Below are positions 35,294-44,648 of a stretch of 64,000 nucleotides of DNA, piece by piece. This stretch comes from Bacteroides intestinalis (GTDB lineage Bacteria > Bacteroidota > Bacteroidia > Bacteroidales > Bacteroidaceae), in assembly GCF_902364365.1 (NCBI RefSeq), contig NZ_CABJDN010000013.1, positions 1-64,000 of the forward strand, given 5' to 3'. Numbering within the stretch: position 1 is the stretch's first letter; the number at the start of each line of letters is the position of its first letter. Under the pieces are notes generated by a model. It ran no database searches and was not told the DNA's origin. It saw only the letters and a program-made list of their open reading frames with translations. A program made the position numbers and the translations under genes.

Positions 35294-36193
35294 TTATTCT
35301 TCCATAATCCTCGCCTCAAGCACTTGTTGCATAGAGAAATTCTCTAAACCAAGATAATAAGAAGCTGTATCAATGAGTGCCTCCATCGGAACAAGGCCGA
35401 TAATCTCACTTCCCACGATGCTGACTCCATAGCGACGTGCTTCTACACGGGTCAGTTCAAAAGCGCGGTAAAGGGCGGTACGGGTATAGTCTGTCATATT
35501 GATGGAGACCTGAGTAATGCCCCGGTCTTTCAACTCTACTCCCATTGCTTTGCAATAGCGCAGACCGCCGCCAATGAAACGAATCTTCTTGGCAATGTCA
35601 TGTGCAATATCCAGATTAGGTGTATTCAGGTTGATATTGTAGGCTACCAACGGCATACGGGCACCGATAGCAACGGTTCCGGCAGTGGCATGGCGTTCGG
35701 CAGGACCAAAGTCGGGCCGCCATTCGGGCAGCTTTATCTTTTCTGCCATACCTTCAAACTCGCCTTTACGCACGGCGGCAAGATTTTCGCGATGCGGAGC
35801 GGATGCGGATTTCTCATAGAGAAAGACAGGAAGATTATAGCGTTTGCCCACCTCTGCACCTACTTCTTTGGAAAGGGCGATAGCTTCTTCCATCGTCACA
35901 TTCTTAATGGGGATGAAAGGAACTACATCTACGGCACCCATACGGGGATGTTGCCCGGTATGGTGATTAAGGTCGATGAGTTTTACAGCAATACCGATAG
36001 CTTCGAGAACGGCATCACGAAGGGGTTCCGGTTCGCCCACTACGGTTACTACCAGACGGTTGTGGTCTTCGTCGTTGCTGTAATCCAGGAGTTTTACACC
36101 TTGTTTGCCACGAAAGGGAGATATGATTTGATCTATTTTCTGCAAGTCACGTCCCTCGCTGAAATTGGGGACACATTCGATGATTCTATTCAT
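35294..36193 (-). CDS. ftcD: Glutamate formimidoyltransferase
   Basis: A 299-residue enzyme that moves the formimidoyl group of N-formimidoyl-glutamate to tetrahydrofolate, releasing glutamate. IIECVPNFSEGRD is the family's N-terminal signature; HHTGQHPRMGAVDVVPFIP holds the active-site region. It lacks the cyclodeaminase domain of the fused animal enzyme, supplied here by fchA. Second gene in the hut operon, 10 bases after hutU. Confidence 0.95.
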   Translation of the reverse strand: MNRIIECVPNFSEGRDLQKIDQIISPFRGKQGVKLLDYSNDEDHNRLVVTVVGEPEPLRDAVLEAIGIAVKLIDLNHHTGQHPRMGAVDVVPFIPIKNVTMEEAIALSKEVGAEVGKRYNLPVFLYEKSASAPHRENLAAVRKGEFEGMAEKIKLPEWRPDFGPAERHATAGTVAIGARMPLVAYNINLNTPNLDIAHDIAKKIRFIGGGLRYCKAMGVELKDRGITQVSINMTDYTRTALYRAFELTRVEARRYGVSIVGSEIIGLVPMEALIDTASYYLGLENFSMQQVLEARIMEE

Positions 36194-36203
36194 AATTCTT
36201 TAT

Positions 36204-38183
36204 TTATGATATATATTTATTTACTAATTCGTCATCAGCCACGTATGGCATCGTGATATGATAACCGTCGGCATGTGTCCGGTTAAACTCTTCACTCGTC
36301 TCCATAGCATGCCCATTGCGTGCCCACGAACGTCGGGCCACACCGCCCATCACGTCCCACAACATAGCTGAACGAAGTATCTCATCCACCCGCTCACTAC
36401 CATCGCATACCATACCGAAGCCGCCATTTATGGCTTTTCCGATACCCACGCCACCACCATTGTGCAGCGCTACGAGGCTCATTCCCCGGGCACAGTTTCC
36501 AGCAAAGCATTGCACGGCCATATCCGCCATGACATTGCTTCCATCTTTTATATTAGAAGTTTCGCGGAAAGGAGAGTCCGTACCGCTCACATCGTGATGA
36601 TCGCGTCCCAGCATAATAGGTCCCACTTCACCATTGCGTACCATTTCGTTGAACTTCAACGCTATCTTCATACGTCCTGCCGCATCCTGATAAAGAATAC
36701 GCGCCTGTGTACCTACCACAAGATTATTCTTTTCCGCGTCGCGTATCCAATTGTAGTTATCCAGATCCTGACCGCGACGATTCGGATCAATACATTCCAT
36801 CGCTGCATGATCGGTCTTTATCAAATCTTCATGTTTACCACTGAGGCATACCCAGCGGAAGGGTCCGTAGCCGTAATCAAAAAGTTCCGGTCCCATAATA
36901 TCTTCTACATAACTGGGGAATATGAACCCATTCTTGTCATCTTCTTCTTTAGCAATCTCACGAACTCCGGCATCATAAACGGCTTTCATAAAAGAGTTTC
37001 CATAATCGAAGAAGTAGGTGCCCCGCCCTACAAGAGCCTTTATAGCCCGGAAATGGCGTGCCAGAGATTCATTCACCAGTCCACAGAATTTCTGCGGGTT
37101 TTCGTGCAACAGACTTGTACGTTCGGCGAAAGTAATTCCTACCGGGCAATATCCACCTTCGTAAACGGCATGACAGGAAGTCTGGTCAGAAAGCAGGTCT
37201 ATATGTATATTTTGGTCTACAGCATACTCCAGCAGGTCAACGATGTTCCCATGATAAGCGATAGAAACCGGTTTCTTGCTGTCCATCGCCTCATTCGCCA
37301 GCAAGAATGCTTCAGGAATAGAGTCCGTGACGTGCCCTACCCAACCTTGCCGATACCGGGTTCCAATGCGTGACATATCCACCTCGGCTATAATGGAAGC
37401 AGCACCCGACATCTCTGCGGCCTTAGGCTGAGCACCGCTCATACCGCCCAAACCGGAAGATATAAACAGGTGTCCTCGCAGATCACCGTTCTGAGGGATA
37501 CCGAGTTTCATGCGTCCGGCATTCAGCAGAGTATTGAAAGTACCATGCACAATACCTTGAGAACCAATGTACATCCAGCCTCCGGCAGTCATCTGCCCGT
37601 AGTTGGCAACTCCCATCTGCATGGCCACGTGCCAATCCTTCTGATTGTCGTAAAGACCTACCATCATGGCATTCGTAATAATCACGCGTGGTGCATCGGG
37701 TTTAGAACGGAATAATCCCAGCGGATGTCCACTTTCAATAACAAGTGTCTGATCTTGAGTCAGCACTTCAAGATATTGCTTAATGAGACGATACTGCATC
37801 CAGTTTTGACAGACTTGTCCCGTTTCGCCATAAGTGACGAGTTCATAAGGATAGAGGGCAATGTCGAAGCAGAGATTATTGTCAATCATCACCTGGAAAG
37901 CCTTGCCTTCAATGCAATTTCCTTTGTAGGCATCGATAGGTTTCGCTTTGAGGTCGCCTTGCGGACGATATCGGTAGCCATAGATACGCCCGCGGGTACG
38001 AAGTTCTTCCATAAACTCCGGAGCAAGGGTCTCGTGTAATTCTTTGGGGATATAACGCAATGCGTTCTTTAACGCCGTGGCAGTTTGTGCGGGCGAAAGT
38101 GTGAAGCCACGGTCGGGAGCCCTCCGGATATCCTCTACGAAAGTGGGATAAGGGGGCAATGTGTTACTTAAGGTTATTTCCAT
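36204..38183 (-). CDS. hutU: Urocanate hydratase
   Basis: A 659-residue NAD-dependent enzyme converting urocanate to imidazolonepropionate. Conserved segments include SGHPLGLFRS, TAGGWMYIGSQGI, GLGGMSGAQPKAAEMSG (NAD-binding) and ARGMSLVALHNGGGVGIG. It is about 100 residues longer than the usual ~555-residue form, the extra length lying partly in an N-terminal region before the core. First gene of the hut operon; no consensus promoter was recognised ahead of it. Confidence 0.95.
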   Translation of the reverse strand: MEITLSNTLPPYPTFVEDIRRAPDRGFTLSPAQTATALKNALRYIPKELHETLAPEFMEELRTRGRIYGYRYRPQGDLKAKPIDAYKGNCIEGKAFQVMIDNNLCFDIALYPYELVTYGETGQVCQNWMQYRLIKQYLEVLTQDQTLVIESGHPLGLFRSKPDAPRVIITNAMMVGLYDNQKDWHVAMQMGVANYGQMTAGGWMYIGSQGIVHGTFNTLLNAGRMKLGIPQNGDLRGHLFISSGLGGMSGAQPKAAEMSGAASIIAEVDMSRIGTRYRQGWVGHVTDSIPEAFLLANEAMDSKKPVSIAYHGNIVDLLEYAVDQNIHIDLLSDQTSCHAVYEGGYCPVGITFAERTSLLHENPQKFCGLVNESLARHFRAIKALVGRGTYFFDYGNSFMKAVYDAGVREIAKEEDDKNGFIFPSYVEDIMGPELFDYGYGPFRWVCLSGKHEDLIKTDHAAMECIDPNRRGQDLDNYNWIRDAEKNNLVVGTQARILYQDAAGRMKIALKFNEMVRNGEVGPIMLGRDHHDVSGTDSPFRETSNIKDGSNVMADMAVQCFAGNCARGMSLVALHNGGGVGIGKAINGGFGMVCDGSERVDEILRSAMLWDVMGGVARRSWARNGHAMETSEEFNRTHADGYHITMPYVADDELVNKYIS

Positions 38184-38246
38184 AACATGTAGGATGAAAG
38201 GTTACAAAATGTCATCGGTTTACTTCCGTAATATGCCGCAATATAG

Positions 38247-38287
38247 AAATAAATCCCGATATCAACAAGTGATACCGGGATTTATTT
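38247..38287 (-). terminator. Terminator between exported-protein gene and hut operon
   Basis: Arms 38247-38264 and 38270-38287 pair at 17 of 18 positions around a 5-base loop, with GC pairs inside and AT ends. It directly follows the stop of the gene at 38297 on the minus strand. Confidence 0.8.
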
Positions 38288-38296
38288 ATCATTTAG

Positions 38297-38923
38297 TCAT
38301 TTTAAGCGTAGCAAGTATTTACCTGTAACTTCTGCGCTTTCATTGCTTTCCTGTAAGAAGGCATTCAGAAGTTCCGGCTCATTTTTCAGCAACTGTAGCA
38401 TTTTGTCTTTTCCTACGAACTCTACTTTACCCGTTTCCGGATTCAGTTCATAATAAACCCGCGCATTTACCAACCCCGAAGCGGCAATGGCTGTACCTAC
38501 ATCTCCACCCAGCTTCGTAGCATCGGCAGGCTGTGTGGTACTTGCCGCCACAGAGCCTACAGGCTGTGCGTAGAAATAGATTTTCCCCTGTATCCAAGTG
38601 GCAGGAGCATACCAACCGCCAAAACGGAAACGTTTATAACGTACTTTCTTACAGTTGACGTATAACGCCGAGTCAGCCCTCACCGCATAACAACGGGATT
38701 TTAAATATCGGCAGAGACCGGGATTATCATCCACCGAGACGCGATAGTCAGCACCTCCCATCAGTAAAATCTGATTCTTGGAGCGCTTCTCTATCTTCAA
38801 TGTGGAGAGTGTGTCGCCACGATCTTCCACCAGTTCCTTCAAATTGGCATATATCACTTGCTGAGCGCTCCCATGCAAAGCAACCAATAATCCGAATATA
38901 CCTAATAACCACCACCTTTTCAT
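38297..38923 (-). CDS. Exported protein of unknown function
   Basis: A 208-residue protein with a clear signal peptide (MKRWWLLGIFGLLVALHGSAQQ, cleavage near Ala20). The mature part has no motif I recognise. It contains four Cys (LCRYLKSRC region, CYAVRADSALYVNCKK) and a basic, aromatic stretch RFRFGGWYAPATW. A helical section near the C-terminus (KMLQLLKNEPELLNAFLQES) ends the protein. Single gene with its own terminator. Probably periplasmic or outer-membrane associated. Confidence 0.8.
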   Translation of the reverse strand: MKRWWLLGIFGLLVALHGSAQQVIYANLKELVEDRGDTLSTLKIEKRSKNQILLMGGADYRVSVDDNPGLCRYLKSRCYAVRADSALYVNCKKVRYKRFRFGGWYAPATWIQGKIYFYAQPVGSVAASTTQPADATKLGGDVGTAIAASGLVNARVYYELNPETGKVEFVGKDKMLQLLKNEPELLNAFLQESNESAEVTGKYLLRLK

Positions 38924-39366
38924 ACCCCAAGCTTTTCTTTCTAAAACAGTTTTATCTGAGCGAAAGTTACATTATTTATCCAAGAAGAGCAAATTATTGA
39001 AAAGAAAAATGCAATTTCGGCAGATTTATGTTCATGCATATTTATACTTGGGCTTATCTCTGTACTGCATAATACGCTTCAAAGCTGCGAGTAACTGGAA
39101 AAATAAGCAATACTCATCAAAGGGATATCTAAGGCGAAAACTTACTACCTTGATGGATAAGAATAGTTTCATCACTTGGAACTGCAAGTTTCATGCCTTG
39201 AAACTGTCTGTTTCATGCTTTGAAACAAGCAGTTTCACACCGAGAAACAGACAGTTTCACACTGAGAAACAGACAGTTTCACACTGAGAAACAAACGCTT
39301 CTCTTAAAGGAAACATAAATATGGATGCTAAGTTCTTAATTAGAGCAAGAGAAAGCAGATGAAGCA
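38924..39366. other. Intergenic region with dyad array, no gene
   Basis: This gap between divergent genes holds no convincing gene. Its left half (38924-39160) is AT-rich and unremarkable. A plus-strand open frame (38997-39287) exists but runs into the dyad array and has neither family match nor promoter. The right half carries the repeat array described separately. Confidence 0.7.
39166..39314. repeat. Array of GTTTC-N7-GAAAC dyads, 22-bp period
   Basis: Dyads begin at 39166, 39188, 39210, 39232, 39254 and 39276, exactly 22 bp apart, each 17 bp long with a 5-bp spacer. The first is degenerate (GGAAC right half), the next five are perfect. A decayed seventh keeps GAAAC at 39310-39314. The two-helical-turn phasing places all sites on one DNA face. 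The array ends about 52 bases before the -33 box of the MutS-like gene. It may be a multimeric operator or a tandem hairpin set. Confidence 0.9.
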
Positions 39367-39398
39367 TTTGGTTATAAAGCAGGCTTATTTTACCTTTG
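39367..39398 (+). promoter_or_regulatory. Promoter of the MutS-like gene
   Basis: TTTG (39367-39370), a 20-base spacer and TACCTTTG (39391-39398) match the Bacteroides consensus exactly. Transcription would start near 39405, leaving a very short leader before the ATG at 39417. A TTG at 39396 in the -7 box cannot be the start. Confidence 0.8.
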
Positions 39399-39416
39399 CG
39401 GCAAAGAAACAATAGA

Positions 39417-41228
39417 ATGAACACAATCAATGAAATAACCGCCACTTATCAGCGCATCGCTGAAGAAGGACGTTCGGAATTAAATAAAGTACAAAACAAG
39501 ATTTACCGCATAGGCTCACTGCGATTATTGTTATTTGTTGCAGGAATTGCGGGAATTATATATTTCTGGTCATCAGGCTGGATAGTATTAACGGGGATCA
39601 TTGCCGTTACACTTCTGCCTTTTATCCTATTGATAAAATATCACAACCGGCTGTTTCACCGGAAAGATTATCTGGAAAAAAAGATAGCAATCAATGAGCA
39701 AGAACTTTCGGCGCTGAACTATGACACATCTTCTTTTGAAGACGGAGCAGAATTTATCGATCCGGCACACCTGTACAGTTATGACCTGGATGTGTTTGGT
39801 CCACATTCTCTTTTTCAGTATATAAACCGTACCTGTACGCAACTTGGAAAAAGCTTGTTAGCCAATTGGCTGGGCACGCATCTGGTAAATAAGAAAGAGA
39901 TAGAATCCCGACAGGAAGCCATTCGCGAACTGGCATCGGAATTGAACTTTCGACAAGAATTCCGTATTCTGGGACTGCTCTATAAAGGAAAAGCTGCTGA
40001 CGAAGATGAATTAAAGGCATGGGCTAAGAGTCCCAGTGTCTTCCGGAAGAATGTTTTCTTTCGCATGCTACCGCTATTGGCGGGTGGAATAAATATCTTA
40101 TGTATAGCATTGGCTATTGCAGGCATTATTCCGCTCACTGTTTTCGGTATTCTATGGTTATGCTTTGTTTTTGCCAGCTTTTGTTTCACTAGTAAAATCA
40201 CTAAAATGCAAGCTGTCTACGGAAAGAAGCTACAGATATTAGCAACGTATGCCAATCTGCTCCGACTTATAGAGAACCAACCCATGAAAAGTCCGATATT
40301 GAAGGAAGTGAGAGAGTGGATCGGTGATGAAAAACAAACGGCTTCCCACTCCATCCAGCGTCTAAGCAAGCTTATGAACGAACTCGATCAGCGAAACAAC
40401 GCCTACATATATGCCACCCTCAACGGATTATTCTTCTGGGAAATCCGCAAAATCATACAGATTGAAGGATGGAAAGAGCAATATGCTTCTGAACTGCCAC
40501 GCTGGCTGACAGCTATCGCTCACATGGATGCTCTGTGTTCACTAGCCACATTCGCCTATAATCATCCGGATTACTCCTACCCTATTATTACCACCCGGTC
40601 TTTCAGTCTCCGCGCCGCATCTATGGGACATCCACTGATGAACCGCGACAAATGTGTACGCAATGACATTGATATAGAAAAACGTCCTTTCTTCATTATT
40701 ATCACCGGTGCAAATATGGCAGGGAAAAGTACGTATCTTCGTACGGTAGGCATCAACTATTTGCTGACTTGCATCGGTACCCCCGTTTGCGCCCGGAGTA
40801 TGGAACTGTATCCAGTTCAGCTCATCACCAGTCTGCGCACCAGCGACTCCCTGAATGATAACGAATCCTACTTCTTTGCAGAACTGAAACGTCTGAAACT
40901 TATCATCGACAAACTGCAAGCCGGTGAAGAGCTTTTCATCATCCTTGATGAGATTCTAAAAGGAACCAACTCCATGGATAAACAGAAAGGTTCGCTTGCC
41001 CTTATCAAGCAATTCATGACTTTACAGGCAAATGGTATCATCGCTACTCACGACCTGATGCTCGGCACGCTTGCCGACATTTATCCTGATGACATCCATA
41101 ATTACCGATTCGAAGCCGACATCACAGATAATGAACTGACTTTTTCTTATCGTCTGCGCGAAGGAGTAGCTCAGAATATGAATGCCTGTTTCTTGATGAA
41201 AAAAATGGGGATAGCCGTTACCGACTGA
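39417..41228 (+). CDS. Membrane-anchored MutS-like ATPase
   Basis: A 603-residue protein with the C-terminal MutS ATPase: Walker A GANMAGKST at 431-439, Walker B IILDEI with Asp511-Glu512, then LKGTNSMDKQKGS and IIATHDLMLG. The MutS core/clamp region before it is recognisable (DELDQRNNAYIYATLNGLFF). It lacks the mismatch-binding N-terminal domain and instead has two hydrophobic hairpins (LRLLLFVAGIAGIIYFW with its continuation, and MLPLLAGGINILCIALAIAG), predicting membrane anchoring. This Bacteroidota MutS-related group is of unknown function; ordinary mismatch repair is unlikely. The start follows from the promoter position. Confidence 0.88.
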   Translation: MNTINEITATYQRIAEEGRSELNKVQNKIYRIGSLRLLLFVAGIAGIIYFWSSGWIVLTGIIAVTLLPFILLIKYHNRLFHRKDYLEKKIAINEQELSALNYDTSSFEDGAEFIDPAHLYSYDLDVFGPHSLFQYINRTCTQLGKSLLANWLGTHLVNKKEIESRQEAIRELASELNFRQEFRILGLLYKGKAADEDELKAWAKSPSVFRKNVFFRMLPLLAGGINILCIALAIAGIIPLTVFGILWLCFVFASFCFTSKITKMQAVYGKKLQILATYANLLRLIENQPMKSPILKEVREWIGDEKQTASHSIQRLSKLMNELDQRNNAYIYATLNGLFFWEIRKIIQIEGWKEQYASELPRWLTAIAHMDALCSLATFAYNHPDYSYPIITTRSFSLRAASMGHPLMNRDKCVRNDIDIEKRPFFIIITGANMAGKSTYLRTVGINYLLTCIGTPVCARSMELYPVQLITSLRTSDSLNDNESYFFAELKRLKLIIDKLQAGEELFIILDEILKGTNSMDKQKGSLALIKQFMTLQANGIIATHDLMLGTLADIYPDDIHNYRFEADITDNELTFSYRLREGVAQNMNACFLMKKMGIAVTD

Positions 41229-41267
41229 TCCCCATAACTTTAAAGTTAAGTCCAGAAACCCTGAGGG

Positions 41268-41807
41268 TTAGTTCACTTTACACTTCGCCAAGAAAGCCGA
41301 TATGGTTGCTGCGTCGTTCCCTGTATAATAATGTACAGAGGTTACCGGAGTGTATGTATAAGGCACAAACTGGAACAGCTGAACGGCTGCAAATTTATTA
41401 TCTTGAGAAAGTATAACATCCAAACGTACATTACCGCTTCCTTCACTCTTTACACCTTCTTCAATAGAAAGCTGGCCTTTTTCAATCATCTCTTTCAACT
41501 TACCCATGTGTTTCAAATCGAAGAACACACTGCGTTCCTTAGTAATACTTCCTGTCGGAATATATACCACTTCTTTAGATTTCCAGAACAAACGGAATAT
41601 TCCTAAGAGGAAAAATGCCGTACCTAACACCATCAACAACATACTAAGCGTAGATGAGCGGTCAGTTACTTCAAAAGTTGATGCGAATATAAGGATACCT
41701 AACAGCAGCATTGCTACTGAAAAAATTAGTCCGGAGACACTTGTGCGTTTTGCGATATCGGGGTGTGTAGACGCAAAAATAGTTGCGTCAATTGCTTGAG
41801 TTGCCAT
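41268..41807 (-). CDS. Two-helix membrane protein of unknown function
   Basis: A 179-residue protein not recognised as a named family. Two hydrophobic helices lie at ~25-46 (GLIFSVAMLLLGILIFAS) and ~54-75 (LSMLLMVLGTAFFLLGIFRLFW). A ~100-residue soluble C-terminal part follows. It ends FLAKCKVN. The short linker between the helices suggests both termini share one side of the membrane. Single gene, convergent with the MutS-like gene. Confidence 0.7.
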   Translation of the reverse strand: MATQAIDATIFASTHPDIAKRTSVSGLIFSVAMLLLGILIFASTFEVTDRSSTLSMLLMVLGTAFFLLGIFRLFWKSKEVVYIPTGSITKERSVFFDLKHMGKLKEMIEKGQLSIEEGVKSEGSGNVRLDVILSQDNKFAAVQLFQFVPYTYTPVTSVHYYTGNDAATISAFLAKCKVN

Positions 41808-41916
41808 AATTTAAATCGTTTAAAATGAATAAAAGTTTAACTGATAAAACATACCAATAATCACCTCGTACAGTCTATCACCACATGAGGCAAAAAATCT
41901 GAATTCATTCAAACAT

Positions 41917-42351
41917 CTAAATGATAATTCGCCTGAGCGTAAATACATAATATTCACACGCAGGATGGCAACGATAAGAGGTGCTGGTATCAAACAACTT
42001 CGAACGATGCTGGGATAATGCACCGTCACGATGAGCCAGCCGCTCCATCATGTCTTTTAATGAAAGGATATATTCTGTTGTATACAAGCGCTGCGCACGT
42101 GAAAACGAGAGCAACTGAGTAGTTCCAGCAGAACTTGCAAGTTCTGCATCTGACAAGTATGGCAATTGCGGAGCCGGAATATAACTTCCTTGCCAAACAT
42201 CATTTCGCTGTGCATTCCCTTCTTCTCCGAAACCAGTCTGAGCAGCAATAGTTATTTCATCTACCGTCTGTACGGTAAATGCATCACTCACACTTCCACA
42301 AAAGGCAGCTGCAAGGATCAGAAATAATATCACTTTTAGGAACTTTGCCAT
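41917..42351 (-). CDS. Small exported protein of unknown function
   Basis: A 144-residue protein starting MAKFLKVILFLILAAAFCGS, a signal peptide or N-terminal anchor. The rest has no recognised motif: a Gln/Glu-rich patch, then AELASSAGTTQLLSFSRAQRLY and a basic C-terminus with two Cys (RCHPACEYYVF). The start at 42351 is preferred to a Met 12 bases upstream because the -7 box TATCTTTG (42361-42368) lies on top of it. The resulting leader is only a few bases. Confidence 0.65.
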   Translation of the reverse strand: MAKFLKVILFLILAAAFCGSVSDAFTVQTVDEITIAAQTGFGEEGNAQRNDVWQGSYIPAPQLPYLSDAELASSAGTTQLLSFSRAQRLYTTEYILSLKDMMERLAHRDGALSQHRSKLFDTSTSYRCHPACEYYVFTLRRIII

Positions 42352-42360
42352 ATCTATCTG

Positions 42361-42368
42361 CAAAGATA
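42361..42368 (-). promoter_or_regulatory. -7 box of the small exported protein gene
   Basis: TATCTTTG on the minus strand matches TAnnTTTG and ends ten bases before the ATG at 42351, implying an almost leaderless transcript. No -33 box is evident. Confidence 0.4.
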
Positions 42369-42470
42369 ACAGTTTGTTTCATTTAATTGTTTAATAGTAG
42401 AACCTTTTAATGAATGTTTAGGAAAGATATATCTTCTTTCTTCCCAAAATATCCGAATGCAGAGTAACAA

Positions 42471-42502
42471 AAAAGCCGCCCCTTTCACAAGAGACGGCTT
42501 TT
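42471..42502 (-). terminator. Terminator of the ribosomal protein operon
   Basis: AAAAGCCG (42471-42478) pairs with CGGCTTTT (42495-42502). Read on the minus strand, the stem lies 22 bases past the rplQ stop and ends in a T-run. It closes the long minus-strand block. Confidence 0.8.
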
Positions 42503-42523
42503 ATATTGAAAAGAATAGTCGAT

Positions 42524-43033
42524 TTATTCAGCTTTAGCTTCTTCTGCTTTTGCCTCTTCAACTGCCGGAGCTTCAGTAACTGGAGCTTCTACCGGAGTAG
42601 CAGCTTCAGTAGCAGCTTTCTTAGAACGGCGGGTACGAGTAGCTTTCTTAGCAACTTTTTCCTTAGCCATGTTTTCGTTGTAGTCAACGAGTTCAATAAA
42701 GCACATTTCAGCGTTGTCACCCAGACGGTGTCCTGTCTTGATGATACGAGTATAACCACCCGGACGGTCAGCAATCTTCACAGAGATTTCCTTGAACAGT
42801 TCCGTTACAACTTGCTTATCTTGCAGATTGCTGAATACAACACGACGAGAGTTAGTCGTATCATCCTTTGACTTCGTGATCAAAGGCTCAACAAACTTCT
42901 TCAGAGCTTTAGCCTTTGCAACGGTCGTAGTGATTCTTTTGTGCTTAATCAAAGAACATGCCATGTTAGATAACATCGCATTTCTGTGAGAAGCAGTACG
43001 ACCTAAATGGTTGAATTTCTTATTATGTCTCAT
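42524..43033 (-). CDS. rplQ: Ribosomal protein bL17
   Basis: A 169-residue large-subunit protein near the exit tunnel. The first ~120 residues are the normal L17 ([24 protein letters not shown]). From ~121 on there is a low-complexity tail of Lys/Arg, then Ala, Glu, Pro and Val ([20 protein letters not shown]), absent from most other phyla. It is last in the operon, 3 bases after rpoA. Confidence 0.97.
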   Translation of the reverse strand: MRHNKKFNHLGRTASHRNAMLSNMACSLIKHKRITTTVAKAKALKKFVEPLITKSKDDTTNSRRVVFSNLQDKQVVTELFKEISVKIADRPGGYTRIIKTGHRLGDNAEMCFIELVDYNENMAKEKVAKKATRTRRSKKAATEAATPVEAPVTEAPAVEEAKAEEAKAE

Positions 43034-43036
43034 TTT

Positions 43037-44029
43037 TTATTCTTTATCTAATTTATATTTAGAAATATCGGTTCCAAACGAAAGATTCAGACTTTCCAGC
43101 AAATCATCAAGCTCGGTAAGCGATTTCTTTCCGAAGTTTCTGAATTTCAGCAAATCCGTCTTGTTGAATTGTACCAAATCGCCTAATGTTTCTACATCGG
43201 CAGCCTTCAAGCAGTTAAGGGCACGAACCGATAAGTCCATATCAACAAGTTTGGTTTTCAGCAATTGACGCATGTGCAATACTTCTTCATCAAATTCTTC
43301 ATTACCATCCACATCATTGCTTTCCAATGTAATCTTCTCATCAGAGAAGAGCATGAAGTGATAAATCAGAATCTTTGCAGCTTCTTTCAGCGCTTCCTTC
43401 GGATGAATAGAACCGTCGGTAGTAATCTCAAGTACCAATTTGTCGTAGTCCGTCTTTTGTTCAACACGGAACGGTTCAATCTGATACTTCACATTACGTA
43501 TCGGTGTATAAATGGAATCGATAGGAATTACGTTAACATCCGTGCAATATTCGCGGTTTTCATCAGCCGGAACATATCCACGACCTTTGTTAATCGTAAT
43601 ATCGATTTGCATAGTTGCTTTAGAATCTAAATGACAAATAACTAATTCAGGATTTAACACTTCAAATCCAGTCAAATACTTACCTATGTCACCTGCTTTA
43701 AATTCACTAGAATTTTCGATTGTAATACTTACTTTCTCACTTTCGAATTCTTCAACTACTTGCTTGAATCTCACCTGTTTCAGATTCAAGATAATGTTAG
43801 TAACATCCTCTTTAACTCCCGGTACGCTAGAGAACTCATGCTCAACACCATCTATTTTGATAGTAGTGATAGCAAAACCCTCTAATGACGAAAGCAGGAT
43901 GCGGCGCAATGCATTACCTACGGTAATACCGAAACCGGGCTCCAACGGACGAAATTCGAATTTACCGAATCGAGAGTCCGCTTCCAACATTAATACTTTA
44001 TCAGGTTTTTGAAATGCTAATATCGCCAT
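43037..44029 (-). CDS. rpoA: RNA polymerase subunit alpha
   Basis: A 330-residue subunit. The N-terminal assembly domain (~20-230) includes [14 protein letters not shown]. The C-terminal DNA/activator-binding domain (~250-320) includes [20 protein letters not shown] and the helix-hairpin [15 protein letters not shown]. Lies between rpsD and rplQ as in most bacteria. Confidence 0.98.
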   Translation of the reverse strand: MAILAFQKPDKVLMLEADSRFGKFEFRPLEPGFGITVGNALRRILLSSLEGFAITTIKIDGVEHEFSSVPGVKEDVTNIILNLKQVRFKQVVEEFESEKVSITIENSSEFKAGDIGKYLTGFEVLNPELVICHLDSKATMQIDITINKGRGYVPADENREYCTDVNVIPIDSIYTPIRNVKYQIEPFRVEQKTDYDKLVLEITTDGSIHPKEALKEAAKILIYHFMLFSDEKITLESNDVDGNEEFDEEVLHMRQLLKTKLVDMDLSVRALNCLKAADVETLGDLVQFNKTDLLKFRNFGKKSLTELDDLLESLNLSFGTDISKYKLDKE

Positions 44030-44042
44030 GAAATTAATTATT

Positions 44043-44648
44043 TTATTTAGAATACAATTCTACGATCAAATGCTCTTTAATGTTTTCAGGAATGTCTGCT
44101 CTTTCAGGTACATGCAACAGTTTGCCAACCTTAGAGTTATCATCCCATTCCAACCAAGGATATTTGCTGTGGTTAAAGCCAGCCAATGAATTAGCAATTA
44201 CTTCCAAAGATTTAGATCTTTCACGAACACCAATTACCTGACCCGGTTTTACTGCAAATGAAGGGATATTTACCACTTCACCATCCACAGTGATATGCTT
44301 GTGACCCACCAACTGACGAGCAGCTGCACGAGTAGGAGCAATACCTAAACGGAATACAATGTTATCAAGACGACCTTCGAGCAACTGAAGCAGAATTTCA
44401 CCGGTAATACCCTTAGCTGTTTCTGCCTTTTCAAACAGGTTGCGGAATTGTTTTTCTAAAACTCCATAGGTGTATTTGGCTTTCTGTTTCTCACGAAGTT
44501 GAACACCATACTCAGAGGTTTTTCTTTTTCTGGAATTACCGTGTTGTCCGGGAGGATAGTTCTTCTTTGATAATACTTTATCTGCTCCGAAGATACCTTC
44601 ACCGAATTTACGGGCTATTCTTGATTTTGGTCCAGTATATCTAGCCAT
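44043..44648 (-). CDS. rpsD: Ribosomal protein uS4
   Basis: A 201-residue 16S rRNA-binding assembly protein. NYPPGQHG is conserved, and the S4 RNA-binding domain is [20 protein letters not shown] onward. No Cys-rich zinc motif at the N-terminus, so it is the zinc-free form. It lies 118 bases from rpsK, a large gap for this block, which could hold an autoregulatory site. Confidence 0.98.
   Translation of the reverse strand: MARYTGPKSRIARKFGEGIFGADKVLSKKNYPPGQHGNSRKRKTSEYGVQLREKQKAKYTYGVLEKQFRNLFEKAETAKGITGEILLQLLEGRLDNIVFRLGIAPTRAAARQLVGHKHITVDGEVVNIPSFAVKPGQVIGVRERSKSLEVIANSLAGFNHSKYPWLEWDDNSKVGKLLHVPERADIPENIKEHLIVELYSK

Noticed and set aside
38997-39287. Possible 96-residue gene in the long intergenic gap
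   Set aside because: Its second half only translates the GTTTC dyad array, it matches no family I know, and it has no promoter-like sequence ahead of it.
39166-39314. CRISPR array
   Set aside because: The 22-bp period leaves only 5-bp spacers, the units are dyads, and no cas gene is present.
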